A stretch of DNA of 64,000 nt from CBDIHH01 sp965279095 (GCA_965279095.1 CBDIHH010000007.1:620001-684000); one strand, 5' to 3'; numbered from the stretch's first letter, positions 38,427-45,528 are shown. Notes: generated by a model not told the origin, from the sequence alone. Made by a program: numbers and translations.

Positions 38427-39244
38427 GCCCCGAGGAAAACCTCGTCCTTACCGAACTGGTGCGCCGCCGCTCCGGCGTGGTGATCGACCCGGACAAGGCC
38501 TATCTGGTGGATAGCCGCCTGGCGCCGGTGGCGCGGCGCGAGGGCTTCGCCAGCATCCATGAGCTGATCCTGGCCATCGCCGCCCATCGCGAGGAGCGGC
38601 TGATCTGGGCCGCGGTGGAGGCCATGGCCAATACCGAGACCATGTTCTTCCGCGACCGCACCCCCTTCGAGCAGTTCCGCACCGACATCCTGCCGACCCT
38701 GGCCGGGCGCGACACCCCCATCCGCCTGCTCAGCCTGGGCTGCTCCACCGGGCAGGAACCCTATTCCCTGGCCATGCTGATCGAGGAGGAGCGCGACCGC
38801 TTCCCCGGGCTGAAGGCAGAGATTCTGGCCTGCGACCTGTCGGACCGTTGCCTGGATAAGGCCCAGGCGGGCCTTTACACCCAGTTCGAGGTCCAGCGCG
38901 GCCTGCCGTCCCGCCTGCTGATCAAGTATTTCGAGCGCAACGAGGAGACCTGGGGCCTGTCGCCGCGGATGCGTCAGCAGGTGCGCTGGCGCCGGGTCAA
39001 TCTGATGAACGACCTGCGCGGCCTTGGGCAGTTCGACGTCATCTTCTGCCGCAATGTACTGTCGGCCTTCGAGGAGGCCACCCGCAAGCGGGTGCTCGAG
39101 CAGATCGCCCTGGCCCTGCCCGAGGACGGCTGCCTGATCCTGGGACTGAATGAGACCGCCCTGGGGGTGACCGACGCCTTCCGCCCCATCACCGGCCGCC
39201 GGGGCCTGTACCGCCGCAACCCGGCCTTCCGCGCCGCCGCGTAG
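38423..39244 (+). CDS. cheR: CheR-type protein-glutamate methyltransferase
   Basis: A 273-residue CheR homologue. The N-terminal all-alpha domain precedes the SAM-binding domain with NTETMFFRDRTPFEQF, LLSLGCSTGQEPYSLAM and FDVIFCRNVL. It methylates glutamates of chemoreceptors, or of another partner, since no chemoreceptor or CheA gene is nearby. The ATG overlaps the stop of the response regulator gene. A terminator follows. Confidence 0.9.
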   Translation: MSPEENLVLTELVRRRSGVVIDPDKAYLVDSRLAPVARREGFASIHELILAIAAHREERLIWAAVEAMANTETMFFRDRTPFEQFRTDILPTLAGRDTPIRLLSLGCSTGQEPYSLAMLIEEERDRFPGLKAEILACDLSDRCLDKAQAGLYTQFEVQRGLPSRLLIKYFERNEETWGLSPRMRQQVRWRRVNLMNDLRGLGQFDVIFCRNVLSAFEEATRKRVLEQIALALPEDGCLILGLNETALGVTDAFRPITGRRGLYRRNPAFRAAA

Positions 39245-39264
39245 CGCCACCCCTCGAGGCCAAG

Positions 39265-39299
39265 AAAAAGCCCCGCCGCATCTCTGCGACAGGGCTTTT
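39265..39299. terminator. Bidirectional intrinsic terminator
   Basis: AAAAAGCCCC pairs across a short loop with AGGGCTTTT, so each strand ends in a run of T. It separates cheR (plus strand) from the entericidin-like gene (minus strand) and can serve both. Confidence 0.8.
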
Positions 39300-39330
39300 G
39301 AAAGGTCCCCCGCGATCCCGCGGGATGGCC

Positions 39331-39468
39331 TTATTTCTTGGCGTCGGAGGCCGTGCTCGAGACGGCGTTACCCGCAGCCGAGACATCCTTGCCGGCGCCT
39401 TCGACGGTGTTGCACGCGGCAACCGTCAGACCTGCGGCCACAACCATCAGCACGATCAGCTTACGCAT
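39331..39468 (-). CDS. Entericidin-like small lipoprotein
   Basis: A 45-residue lipoprotein. A basic start (MRKL) and hydrophobic stretch lead to the lipobox LTVAAC with the lipidated Cys at 19. The mature part NTVEGAGKDVSAAG is the entericidin A/B motif. Entericidins are envelope toxin/antidote peptides in Escherichia coli and are common stress-induced lipoproteins in alphaproteobacteria. GGGAG precedes the ATG. An exact EcfG-type promoter lies 29 nt upstream inside the end of phyK. Confidence 0.9.
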   Translation of the reverse strand: MRKLIVLMVVAAGLTVAACNTVEGAGKDVSAAGNAVSSTASDAKK

Positions 39469-39496
39469 AGTGAGTTCTCCCTCTTGGTGAGCCTCA

Positions 39497-39521
39497 AACG
39501 CCTACGCTGCAGCTTGGTTCC
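39497..39521 (-). promoter_or_regulatory. EcfG-type promoter upstream of the entericidin gene
   Basis: Read on the minus strand: GGAAC (39517-39521), 16-nt spacer, CGTT (39497-39500). This matches the alphaproteobacterial general stress sigma consensus exactly. It overlaps the last codons of phyK and leaves a leader of about 20 nt. Confidence 0.8.
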
Positions 39522-41211
39522 CCCTGGGAGCAGCCGTTTCAGAATGGGGTTCCGTTGAGGCTTCAGGAGTGGGGAACACCAGCCGCGCGGTCACCCCGCC
39601 GGCCTCGTTGGCGAACACCTCGCAGCGGCCGCGAAGCTGCCGGGCGAAGGCGGTCATCAGGGTCCGCCCGACCCCGGCGGTGACCAGGGCGGGCTGGTCC
39701 TTGGCCCCCTCGTCGGAGATTTCCAGCACCGCCTCATCGCCGTCCAGGGCGAAGCGGACCTTGAGCAAGCCGCCGGCCGGGCCGAAGGCGTGCTTCTGGG
39801 CGTTGCTGATGGCCTCGACGGCGAACAGGGCCAAAGGCGCCAGCTTGTCGGGATCGACGATCAACTCGTCCGCCTCGAACAGGGTGCGCACCCCCGGCTG
39901 GTGCGCCTCGCTGGCGAGCAGCTGGGCGGTGAGTTCCTCGAGGAAGGGCCGCAGGTCGACCTTTTTCAGGTCCGGGCCCTGGTAGAGGGCGCGATAGATC
40001 AGGGCGATGGCGCTGATGCGCTGGCGGGTGTCGGACATGGCCGCCCGGGCGGCGGGATCGGTGAGGGCGCGCTGCTGCATGTTGAGCAGCGAAGTGATCA
40101 CCTGCAGGTTGTTCTTCACCCGGTGATGGATCTCGCGCATCAGCGCGTCCTTCTGGGCGAGGTTCTCATGCAGCGTCTGGTCGCGCATGGTGATCGCCTC
40201 GGCCATCACATTGAGGGTGTGGCCCAGGGCGCGGATCTCGGGGGGCGCATGGTCCACCCGGAGGGGACGCACCGTGAAACGGCCGCGGGCGTAGATGGCG
40301 GCGATCCGCTGGAGGTAGTGCAGCCAGACCACGACCACCCGCTCGGCCACCACCCACACCGCCAGCAGGGCGATCGCGAAGGCCGCCAGCGGCAGCAGCA
40401 CGGTGGACAGGGGGTTCAGCCGCGCCCAGGAGAACAGGCCGGGACTGGGCGCAGACAGCACCACCCGCACATCCTGGCCCACCAGGGGCGCGGTGGCGAA
40501 GACACGCATCGCGCCGCCGGAGTCGCGGCCCTTGTAGAAGATGGCGCCCCGACCGGTGTGGGGCGGCGGGGCGATGAACACCCCCGGCGCGCTGCGGATG
40601 AGAAAATGGCCGTCGCGGCTGATCAGGGCGACCTCGGTGCCGTCGGGCAGGTCGCGGGCGGACAGGTCGGGCTTCAGGCTCGAGATGCGGATCACGGCCG
40701 CCAGGGCGCCGTCGAAGCGGCCGTCACGATCCGAGCGCAGGGCGGCGACGATGGCGGGCTCATCCGAATAGACGCCGGCGGCGGTGCTGGTCACCACCAG
40801 GCGGCGACCGCGCTGCAGGCGCTGCATCATCAACGCCCGCCCGGGATCGGGGCGCACCGTCCCCGCCGCGCAGGCGACCCGGCCGGCGGCGTCGAAGCGC
40901 ACCAGATTGGCGTATTCGGGAGCGCGGCCGACCAGGTCGCGCAGCCGGGGCGCGCACTGGAAGCCAACGGCCTCAGGCCTCAGGGTCTCGAGCAGGACAG
41001 CGGCGTTGTGCACCCGAGACCGGGCCAGCAGGGCGCTGCGGTCCGCCGCCGCCATCAGGCTGGTCTGGCGGTCGGCGGCGTCGTTACGGAAACCCATGAA
41101 CGACTGGGCGGCGCCCAGGGCCAGCACTGGAACCAGGGCGATGGCCAGGGCGGCGCCAAGCCTGAAGCGGATGGTCAGGTCGCGCCAGGCCATCCGCCTC
41201 AACGGGATCAC
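39502..41211 (-). CDS. phyK: General stress sensor histidine kinase (PhyK-like, HisKA_2)
   Basis: A 569-residue membrane kinase. It has one N-terminal membrane helix (about 18-36), a large periplasmic sensor region (about 40-265), a second helix (about 270-295), a HAMP-like stretch, and a HisKA_2 domain with the phospho-histidine in REIHHRVKNNLQ (about residue 362) followed by an HATPase domain. PhyK should phosphorylate PhyR to start the stress response. The GTG start overlaps the ecfG stop. The periplasmic domain suggests that it senses an envelope-side signal. Confidence 0.9.
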   Translation of the reverse strand: MIPLRRMAWRDLTIRFRLGAALAIALVPVLALGAAQSFMGFRNDAADRQTSLMAAADRSALLARSRVHNAAVLLETLRPEAVGFQCAPRLRDLVGRAPEYANLVRFDAAGRVACAAGTVRPDPGRALMMQRLQRGRRLVVTSTAAGVYSDEPAIVAALRSDRDGRFDGALAAVIRISSLKPDLSARDLPDGTEVALISRDGHFLIRSAPGVFIAPPPHTGRGAIFYKGRDSGGAMRVFATAPLVGQDVRVVLSAPSPGLFSWARLNPLSTVLLPLAAFAIALLAVWVVAERVVVVWLHYLQRIAAIYARGRFTVRPLRVDHAPPEIRALGHTLNVMAEAITMRDQTLHENLAQKDALMREIHHRVKNNLQVITSLLNMQQRALTDPAARAAMSDTRQRISAIALIYRALYQGPDLKKVDLRPFLEELTAQLLASEAHQPGVRTLFEADELIVDPDKLAPLALFAVEAISNAQKHAFGPAGGLLKVRFALDGDEAVLEISDEGAKDQPALVTAGVGRTLMTAFARQLRGRCEVFANEAGGVTARLVFPTPEASTEPHSETAAPRGNQAAA

Positions 41212-41810
41212 CGCAGGGTGCTCAGACGCTCCGCATCCGCCAGAATCGAGCGCATGGCGTCTCCCGCGGAGGCGCCGTCGCGATCATAGTGGCCGCCTTC
41301 AAGGATTCCCTGAAGGGCCCGTCGGGCGCGACTGACGCGGCTTTTCACGGTGCCCACGGCGCAGCCGCAGATCTCGGCGGCCTCCTCATAGGCGAAACCA
41401 CCGGCGCCCACGAGGATCAGGGCCTCGCGCTGCTCGGGCGGCAGCATGCCCAGGCCCAGGCGAAGCTCGTCCAACGCCACCGGCGAGGACGGATCATCGA
41501 CGGCCACCAGCGTGCGCTCGGCGGCCTCCTGATCCAGTTGTGTCTGGCGCCAGGAGCGGCGCTTCTCGGAATAGAACTGGTTACGCAGGATCATGAAGGT
41601 CCAGGCCTTCATGTTCGTGCCCATCTGATAGCTGGCGCGGGCGTCCCAAGCCTTCATCATGGCGTCCTGCGCCAGGTCGTCGGCTGCGGTCGGGTCGCCG
41701 GCCAGGGTCCGGGCGAAGGCGCGGAGGTGCGGGATCAGTCCCACCAGTTCACGCTTGAAGGCCGCTTCCCTCGCGGGATCGGCTTCGACGGGCTTGGAGG
41801 TGGCGTCCAT
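41208..41810 (-). CDS. ecfG: General stress ECF sigma factor EcfG (SigT)
   Basis: EcfG directs RNA polymerase to GGAAC-N16/17-CGTT promoters. The 200-residue protein has region 2 with DDLAQDAMMKAWDARASYQMGTN and the YSEKRR segment. Region 4 is LDELRLGLGMLPPEQREAL, with the helix-turn-helix CGCAVGTVKSRVSRARRAL. It overlaps nepR upstream (TGATG) and phyK downstream (GTGA), so anti-sigma, sigma and kinase are made together. A matching promoter lies before nepR, implying positive autoregulation. Confidence 0.95.
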   Translation of the reverse strand: MDATSKPVEADPAREAAFKRELVGLIPHLRAFARTLAGDPTAADDLAQDAMMKAWDARASYQMGTNMKAWTFMILRNQFYSEKRRSWRQTQLDQEAAERTLVAVDDPSSPVALDELRLGLGMLPPEQREALILVGAGGFAYEEAAEICGCAVGTVKSRVSRARRALQGILEGGHYDRDGASAGDAMRSILADAERLSTLR

Positions 41811-41998
41811 CAATCCTGCCCCGCCTCGCGGCGGTCAGCCCGTTTGAGGATGTCGAGGAACTCGTCAGGGACAGGTTCGTTTACGACCTGATCGAACATC
41901 TGACGCAGTTTCACGCCGATCGCCTGCTGGCGCAGACGCGCCTCGTCGAGCGACGGATCGCCTTTTCGCCGTTGATCCATGGACCTTTGTTCAATCAT
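41810..41998 (-). CDS. nepR: Anti-sigma factor NepR
   Basis: NepR holds EcfG inactive until phosphorylated PhyR captures it. The 62-residue protein contains the two-helix core IGVKLRQMFDQVVNEPVPDEF, the defining NepR motif, with a basic N-terminus. The ATG at 41998 is used; an internal ATG at 41980 is an alternative. It is the first gene of nepR-ecfG-phyK and is divergent from phyR, the standard GSR arrangement. Confidence 0.95.
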   Translation of the reverse strand: MIEQRSMDQRRKGDPSLDEARLRQQAIGVKLRQMFDQVVNEPVPDEFLDILKRADRREAGQD

Positions 41999-42053
41999 TG
42001 CCTTGGCCGCGCACGAATGCGCTGTCGCCCCCTGTTATGTCCGACTCCCAGAC

Positions 42054-42078
42054 AACGCCAGTCGGATGGGAAAGTTCC
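42054..42078 (-). promoter_or_regulatory. EcfG-type promoter for nepR-ecfG-phyK
   Basis: On the minus strand: GGAAC (42074-42078), 16-nt spacer, CGTT (42054-42057). It is an exact match, with a predicted leader of about 50 nt to nepR. It makes the sigma factor operon self-activating. Confidence 0.87.
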
Positions 42079-42122
42079 CTGCGGCAAAGCTCGTTTTTGG
42101 ATAAAAATGATGCGGCCCGATC

Positions 42123-42147
42123 GGAACCCGGGCTTAAGTGGTTCGTT
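42123..42147 (+). promoter_or_regulatory. EcfG-type promoter for phyR
   Basis: GGAAC (42123-42127), 16-nt spacer, CGTT (42144-42147). It is an exact match, about 100 nt before the phyR ATG. With the opposite site at 42054-42078 it forms a back-to-back pair in the 257-bp gap. Confidence 0.85.
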
Positions 42148-42255
42148 CCAGTCCTGTCGGGGCGACATCTGCATCCCCTTGGGAGCGCAGTGGCGCGCGT
42201 TCGTGTTGAGCGCGGCCTAAGCCTGCAACAGGTCATTCACTCTGTGGGGAGGCGT

Positions 42256-43053
42256 ATGAGTCTTCTAGCCCGGCTGGCGCCGCATCTGCCTTATATCCGC
42301 CGCTACGCGCGGGCCCTCACCGGCGATCAGGTGAGCGGCGACAACTATGTGCGGGTCTCCCTGGAGGCCCTGGCCGCCGGTGAGCGGACCCTCGACCCGG
42401 CCTTGACGCCCCGCGTCGCCCTTTATCACGTCTTCCACGCCATCTGGTGCACCACCGGGGCGATGCTGGAGGGCCGCGAGGATGACCTTGACGACACCGA
42501 CGCCTCCCAGCGGCTGATGCGGATCGCACCGCGGTCGCGGCAGGCCTTCCTGCTCACGGCGCTGGAAGGCTTTACCCCCAGCGAAGCCGCGCAGATCCTC
42601 GGCGCCGATTTCGAGGAGGTCGAACGGTTGATCTCTGAGGCGCAGGCCGAGATCGACGCCGAGCTGGCCACCGAAGTCCTGATCATCGAAGACGAGCCGG
42701 TGATCGCCGCCGATATCGAGGCCCTGGTCAAGGAACTGGGTCACCAGGTGCTGGACATCGCCGCCACCCGCCGCGAGGCGACGGACGCGGTCAATCGGCG
42801 CACCCCCGGCCTCGTGCTGGCGGACATCCAGCTGGCTGACGGGTCCTCGGGCATCGACGCGGTGAAGGACATTCTCGCCGAGCACAATGTTCCGGTGATC
42901 TTCATCACCGCCTTCCCCGAGCGGCTGCTCACGGGGGAACGGCCCGAGCCCACCTTCCTCATCACCAAGCCGTTCCAACCGGAGACGGTGAAGGCGGCCA
43001 TCGGCCAGGCCCTGTTCTTCCATCCCTCGCGACCGAAAATTCCGGCCACCTAG
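42256..43053 (+). CDS. phyR: General stress response regulator PhyR
   Basis: PhyR is an anti-anti-sigma factor. Its N-terminal sigma-like domain (about 1-135, MSLLARLAPHLPYIRRYARAL onward) mimics EcfG. Its C-terminal receiver has IIEDEP, phospho-acceptor Asp190 (LVLADIQLADG) and Lys238 (ITKPFQ). Phosphorylation frees the sigma-like domain to bind NepR. The ATG at 42256 has GGGGAGG upstream and gives the canonical start. A strong hairpin follows the stop. Confidence 0.95.
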   Translation: MSLLARLAPHLPYIRRYARALTGDQVSGDNYVRVSLEALAAGERTLDPALTPRVALYHVFHAIWCTTGAMLEGREDDLDDTDASQRLMRIAPRSRQAFLLTALEGFTPSEAAQILGADFEEVERLISEAQAEIDAELATEVLIIEDEPVIAADIEALVKELGHQVLDIAATRREATDAVNRRTPGLVLADIQLADGSSGIDAVKDILAEHNVPVIFITAFPERLLTGERPEPTFLITKPFQPETVKAAIGQALFFHPSRPKIPAT

Positions 43054-43076
43054 GCGGTCAAATAACAAGACGTGCG

Positions 43077-43106
43077 ACGGCCGGTGGGAACACCCGCCGG
43101 CCGTTT
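43077..43106 (+). terminator. Intrinsic terminator after phyR
   Basis: A 12-bp stem (ACGGCCGGTGGG at 43077-43088 with CCCGCCGGCCGT at 43093-43104, one G-T pair), a 4-nt loop, then TTT. It overlaps the -35 element of the next EcfG-type promoter. Confidence 0.75.
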
Positions 43107-43112
43107 CGCGTT
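43087..43112 (+). promoter_or_regulatory. EcfG-type promoter for the first DUF1328 gene
   Basis: GGAAC (43087-43091), 17-nt spacer, CGTT (43109-43112). The predicted leader is about 25 nt. The -35 lies in the loop and stem of the phyR terminator. Confidence 0.78.
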
Positions 43113-43142
43113 CTGGGCGCAAGAGCCTGAAGGAGGCCTCGC

Positions 43143-43316
43143 ATGCTGGGATGGACTGTCGTGTTCGTGGTGCTGGCGGTGATCGCCGGCTATCTGGGGT
43201 TCGTGGCCCTGGCAGGCGTTGCGGCGTCGATCGCCAAGCTTCTGTTCTTGCTCTTCCTCGTCCTTTTGGTGGTCAGTTTCGTTATCAGGGCCCTGCGCGG
43301 CCAGTCCGTGGTCTGA
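43143..43316 (+). CDS. DUF1328 small membrane protein, copy 1
   Basis: A 57-residue protein with two hydrophobic helices: MLGWTVVFVVLAVIAGYLG, then AGVAASIAKLLFLLFLVLL. The MLGW start, the glycine-rich turn and the IAK motif are those of the DUF1328 (YtjA-like) family. AAGGAGG lies 7 nt before the ATG. The function is unknown; relatives are often stress-induced. It lies directly after phyR under its own EcfG-type promoter and has a paralogue at 47718. Confidence 0.88.
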   Translation: MLGWTVVFVVLAVIAGYLGFVALAGVAASIAKLLFLLFLVLLVVSFVIRALRGQSVV

Positions 43317-43336
43317 CCGCGCCGTCGGCCGGGCCT

Positions 43337-43648
43337 TTATCGGGTCTGGGTGGCCGCATCGCTGGGCAGGGTCTCGCCCGCCACGCCCGGCGCCTTGGTG
43401 ACGTCCCCCTGCTTTGCGGACGGCTCGGGCGCGTTGAAGCTGGCGGCGGCCGATGTGCGACTGGTCCCGTTGGGATCCGCCTTGGCCAGGTCGGGGGCGC
43501 GCGCGGCCCAGGCTCCGAACAGAGCCAGGATGACCAAGACCAGGGACATCACCAGGATCCACAGCACATGCTTGCCGCGGCGGCCTTGGCGGGCCTCGGT
43601 GGCTTCGAGGCGGGGGCCGTCGCCGGGCGTGGTTTGACTGTCGGTCAT
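43337..43648 (-). CDS. Single-TM protein of unknown function
   Basis: A 103-residue protein with a polar N-terminus (about 1-28), one membrane helix (VLWILVMSLVLVILALFGAWA), and a polar, Ala/Pro/Ser/Thr-rich tail of about 50 residues, presumably periplasmic. GGAG precedes the ATG. I do not recognise the family. It lies 15 nt after the upstream minus-strand gene and is probably co-transcribed with it from the EcfG-type promoter at 43896. Confidence 0.7.
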   Translation of the reverse strand: MTDSQTTPGDGPRLEATEARQGRRGKHVLWILVMSLVLVILALFGAWAARAPDLAKADPNGTSRTSAAASFNAPEPSAKQGDVTKAPGVAGETLPSDAATQTR

Positions 43649-43663
43649 GGGAACTCCAGGGGG

Positions 43664-43855
43664 TCAGTGCGGGAAATGGGAGAATGGTCCCGACGTCTCG
43701 GACGCAGCGCCGTGGCGACCGTGGCCAACCGCCTGGAGGGCGCCGGCCGACAGGACCACGGCGGCCGCGATCAGGACGCCGATATTGACCCGGCGCGGCC
43801 GTCGACGGGCGGCGTCCGCCCGCTGCGTTGCGGGGTTGGCGGTCAGATACAACAT
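43664..43855 (-). CDS. Short single-TM protein of unknown function
   Basis: A 63-residue protein with a basic cytoplasmic start (RADAARRRPRRVN), one membrane helix (IGVLIAAAVVLSAGALQAVG), and a His-rich tail ending FSHFPH. GGAG lies 7 nt before the ATG at 43855. No family is recognised. An EcfG-type promoter is located about 40 nt upstream. Confidence 0.7.
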   Translation of the reverse strand: MLYLTANPATQRADAARRRPRRVNIGVLIAAAVVLSAGALQAVGHGRHGAASETSGPFSHFPH

Positions 43856-43895
43856 GGCGCGTCTCCGAACCGCGAAGGCCGTCCTTCGGCAGCCT

Positions 43896-43921
43896 AACGC
43901 CGGGCGCCCGCCGCCCGTTCC
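43896..43921 (-). promoter_or_regulatory. EcfG-type promoter for the 43855-43337 gene pair
   Basis: On the minus strand: GGAAC (43917-43921), 17-nt spacer, CGTT (43896-43899). The match is exact and the predicted leader is about 35 nt. Confidence 0.78.
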
Positions 43922-43994
43922 AGTCACGCTTGACCGCGCCTATTGTGCGCGGGACCGTGCGGGGCCACATCAGGGGTCTCGAAGGAAACCAGCT

Positions 43995-44285
43995 ATGCGC
44001 GCCGTCCCCCTGATTCTCGCCGCCGCCGTTCTGAGCGTCGCCTTGGCCACCGCCGCCGTCGCGCAGAACGCGCCGACCGTCGGCGCGACGGTGAAGGACG
44101 CCAAGGGACAGGTGTTGGGCGTCATCGAGAAGGTGATCGTCGCCGACGGGCGCCCGCGGCAGGTGCAGATCCGCGATGGCCGCGCGCTGCGCACCCTGCC
44201 CGTGGACGGCCTCACCAGCACGGGCGGCGTCTTCGTGACGGTGTTGACGAAGGCCGAGTTTCAGGCCCTGCCGGTGGCCGAATAG
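43995..44285 (+). CDS. Small periplasmic PRC-barrel-like protein
   Basis: A 96-residue exported protein. The signal peptide MRAVPLILAAAVLSVALATA is cleaved probably after AVA. The mature domain NAPTVGATVKDAKGQVLGVIEKVIV has the look of a PRC-barrel (property retained from GATVKD-x-G-x-x-GxI). The ATG follows AAGGAAA. It is divergent from the 43855 gene. No exact EcfG-type site faces it. Confidence 0.72.
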   Translation: MRAVPLILAAAVLSVALATAAVAQNAPTVGATVKDAKGQVLGVIEKVIVADGRPRQVQIRDGRALRTLPVDGLTSTGGVFVTVLTKAEFQALPVAE

Positions 44286-44323
44286 GCCCTGGGCGCGCGC
44301 CGAAAAATATCTGCCGCCGCACC

Positions 44324-44348
44324 GGAACATAGTGTCATTTGCTGGGTT
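44324..44348 (+). promoter_or_regulatory. Near-consensus EcfG-type promoter
   Basis: GGAAC (44324-44328), 16-nt spacer, then GGTT (44345-44348) in place of CGTT. One mismatch in the -10. No coding region starts downstream on this strand; the sequence after it is a structured C-rich stretch. Confidence 0.4.
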
Positions 44349-44353
44349 CTAGA

Positions 44354-44450
44354 AGGGCGGAGGCGGTAACGCCCCCCCCGACTTGAGGCTGGCATTGCCC
44401 GGCCCGCCGCCTCCGCACCCCCCCCAAATCTTCAAGCTGACCGCGCGAGC
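44354..44450 (+). ncRNA. Candidate C-rich small RNA
   Basis: Downstream of the near-consensus stress promoter lies a structured non-coding stretch. A GGCG-GTAA-CGCC hairpin is followed by a run of eight C. The 10-bp arms GCGGAGGCGG (44357-44366) and CCGCCTCCGC (44407-44416) can close the whole unit, and a second run of C follows. The layout recalls the Caulobacter stress RNA GsrN, which uses exposed C-rich loops. No clear T-rich terminator is visible, so the 3' end is a guess and the RNA itself is unproven. Confidence 0.3.
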
Positions 44451-44461
44451 GATCGCCGGGT

Positions 44462-44932
44462 TCAAGGCTTGGGGAAGCGCACGTAGATATCCGCGCGGCG
44501 GTGCAGGGGCTCGATCTGCCCTTGCGACGTCAGGGCGCCAGCCTCGCCGAGGCCCTGCACGCCGAAGCCGGGGGCGGGGAAGCCGGTCTTGCCGAGGGCT
44601 TGCGCCACCGCCTCGGCCCGCTGACGCGACAGCGCGAGGTTGGCCACCGGCGGCCCGCGGAAGTCCGCGAGCCCCACCACCTCGACCACGGCGTTCGGAC
44701 AGCCTTTCGCCTGACGCGCGGCGTTGGCGATCACCCGCCGCGCGGCCCGCGGAACCACCGCGGACTGTTCCTCGAAATAGACCTGGAAGTTAAAATCCGT
44801 GCAGCGAGCGTCGGAGACCAGGGGACCCCGGCGGGGGGTGGCGCAGCCCTGGGCCATCAGGCCGGCCGCCGACAGGGCGCAGGCGACGATGACGGCTCGC
44901 TGAAGAGGCCGGCGCTGGTTGGTGCTCGACAT
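44462..44932 (-). CDS. OmpA-domain lipoprotein
   Basis: A 156-residue protein. The signal sequence ends at the lipobox AQGC. The OmpA-like peptidoglycan-binding domain covers about residues 50-155 (VYFEEQSAVVPRAARRVI; VVEVVGLADFRGPP; NLALSRQRAEAVAQAL). It would tether the outer membrane to peptidoglycan. The ATG at 44932 is taken; one at 44944 is possible. It follows the glycine-zipper gene on the same strand beyond a terminator. Confidence 0.85.
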   Translation of the reverse strand: MSSTNQRRPLQRAVIVACALSAAGLMAQGCATPRRGPLVSDARCTDFNFQVYFEEQSAVVPRAARRVIANAARQAKGCPNAVVEVVGLADFRGPPVANLALSRQRAEAVAQALGKTGFPAPGFGVQGLGEAGALTSQGQIEPLHRRADIYVRFPKP

Positions 44933-44961
44933 GATGGTCCCCATGGACTGGCGCGCAATAA

Positions 44962-44992
44962 AAGAGCGGCCGGCCAGAGGCCGACCGCTCTT
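44962..44992 (-). terminator. Intrinsic terminator after the glycine-zipper gene
   Basis: Read on the minus strand, AAGAGCGG...CCGCTCTT forms a stem with an inner GGCC-containing loop, followed by TTATT. It lies between the glycine-zipper lipoprotein gene and the OmpA-domain gene. Confidence 0.65.
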
Positions 44993-45055
44993 CCAGATAG
45001 CCCGGATCGCCATCAGGCGCGATCCGTTCGGTGAATAAAGTCGGAAGCCCAGCGC

Positions 45056-45400
45056 CTAGTATTTGGGCTCGCCGTTCTCCCAATAGTACCGGCCGCTGCC
45101 TTGATCGTAATAGTAGTAGCGACCGACGCGTTGATCGTAGAACTGGCGCCGATTGGTGTTGGTCGCGCCGCAGCCGCCGTCTTGCTGGCAGCCGCGAATG
45201 GCGCCCGCGGTGCCGCCGATCGCCGCGCCGATGGCCGCCCCGGCGGCAGCGTCGCCGCCGCCGATGTTGTTGCCGATCACCGCGCCGGCGAGGGCGCCCA
45301 GCGCCGCGCCGCCCACCGCGCTCCGCTCGGTGTTACCCGTGGTGGTGCAGGCGGTGGCCAGAAGGCCAGCCCCAGCGATCGCAATCCATTTCATGGTCAT
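45056..45400 (-). CDS. Glycine-zipper lipoprotein
   Basis: A 114-residue lipoprotein. The signal peptide ends at lipobox LLATAC. A glycine-zipper segment (GGAALGALAGAVIGNNIGGG, then AIGAAIGGTAGA) is followed by a Tyr-rich C-terminus (YYYYDQGSGRYYWENG). Related proteins (17-kDa antigen/SlyB/YMGG-like) are outer-membrane lipoproteins. GAGGAG sits before the ATG at 45400, which is preferred over one at 45415. An exact EcfG-type promoter is about 30 nt upstream. Confidence 0.85.
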   Translation of the reverse strand: MTMKWIAIAGAGLLATACTTTGNTERSAVGGAALGALAGAVIGNNIGGGDAAAGAAIGAAIGGTAGAIRGCQQDGGCGATNTNRRQFYDQRVGRYYYYDQGSGRYYWENGEPKY

Positions 45401-45430
45401 GTCGGCACTCCTCATAGAACCCCGAGGTCA

Positions 45431-45455
45431 AACGCCGCCGCAATGGGAGGGTTCC
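45431..45455 (-). promoter_or_regulatory. EcfG-type promoter for the glycine-zipper gene
   Basis: On the minus strand: GGAAC (45451-45455), 16-nt spacer, CGTT (45431-45434). Exact match with a leader of about 25 nt. Only 6 bp separate it from an opposite EcfG-type site. Confidence 0.82.
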
Positions 45456-45461
45456 GGGACC

Positions 45462-45486
45462 GGAACTCATCAAAACATGCGCCGTT
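45462..45486 (+). promoter_or_regulatory. EcfG-type promoter for the 45529-47653 operon
   Basis: GGAAC (45462-45466), 16-nt spacer, CGTT (45483-45486). Exact match, about 42 nt before the ATG at 45529. Confidence 0.82.
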
Positions 45487-45528
45487 GATGCAGGCGAGCT
45501 AAGCTGCCCGCGGGTTAAGGATTTTCCA

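Noticed and set aside
39189..39422. 77-codon minus-strand frame over the entericidin region
   Set aside because: It uses another frame from the entericidin-like gene, which has a ribosome site, signal peptide and lipobox.
41998..42255. N-terminal extension of phyR by 86 codons
   Set aside because: It covers the stress promoters, and the ATG at 42256 with GGGGAGG gives the canonical PhyR start.
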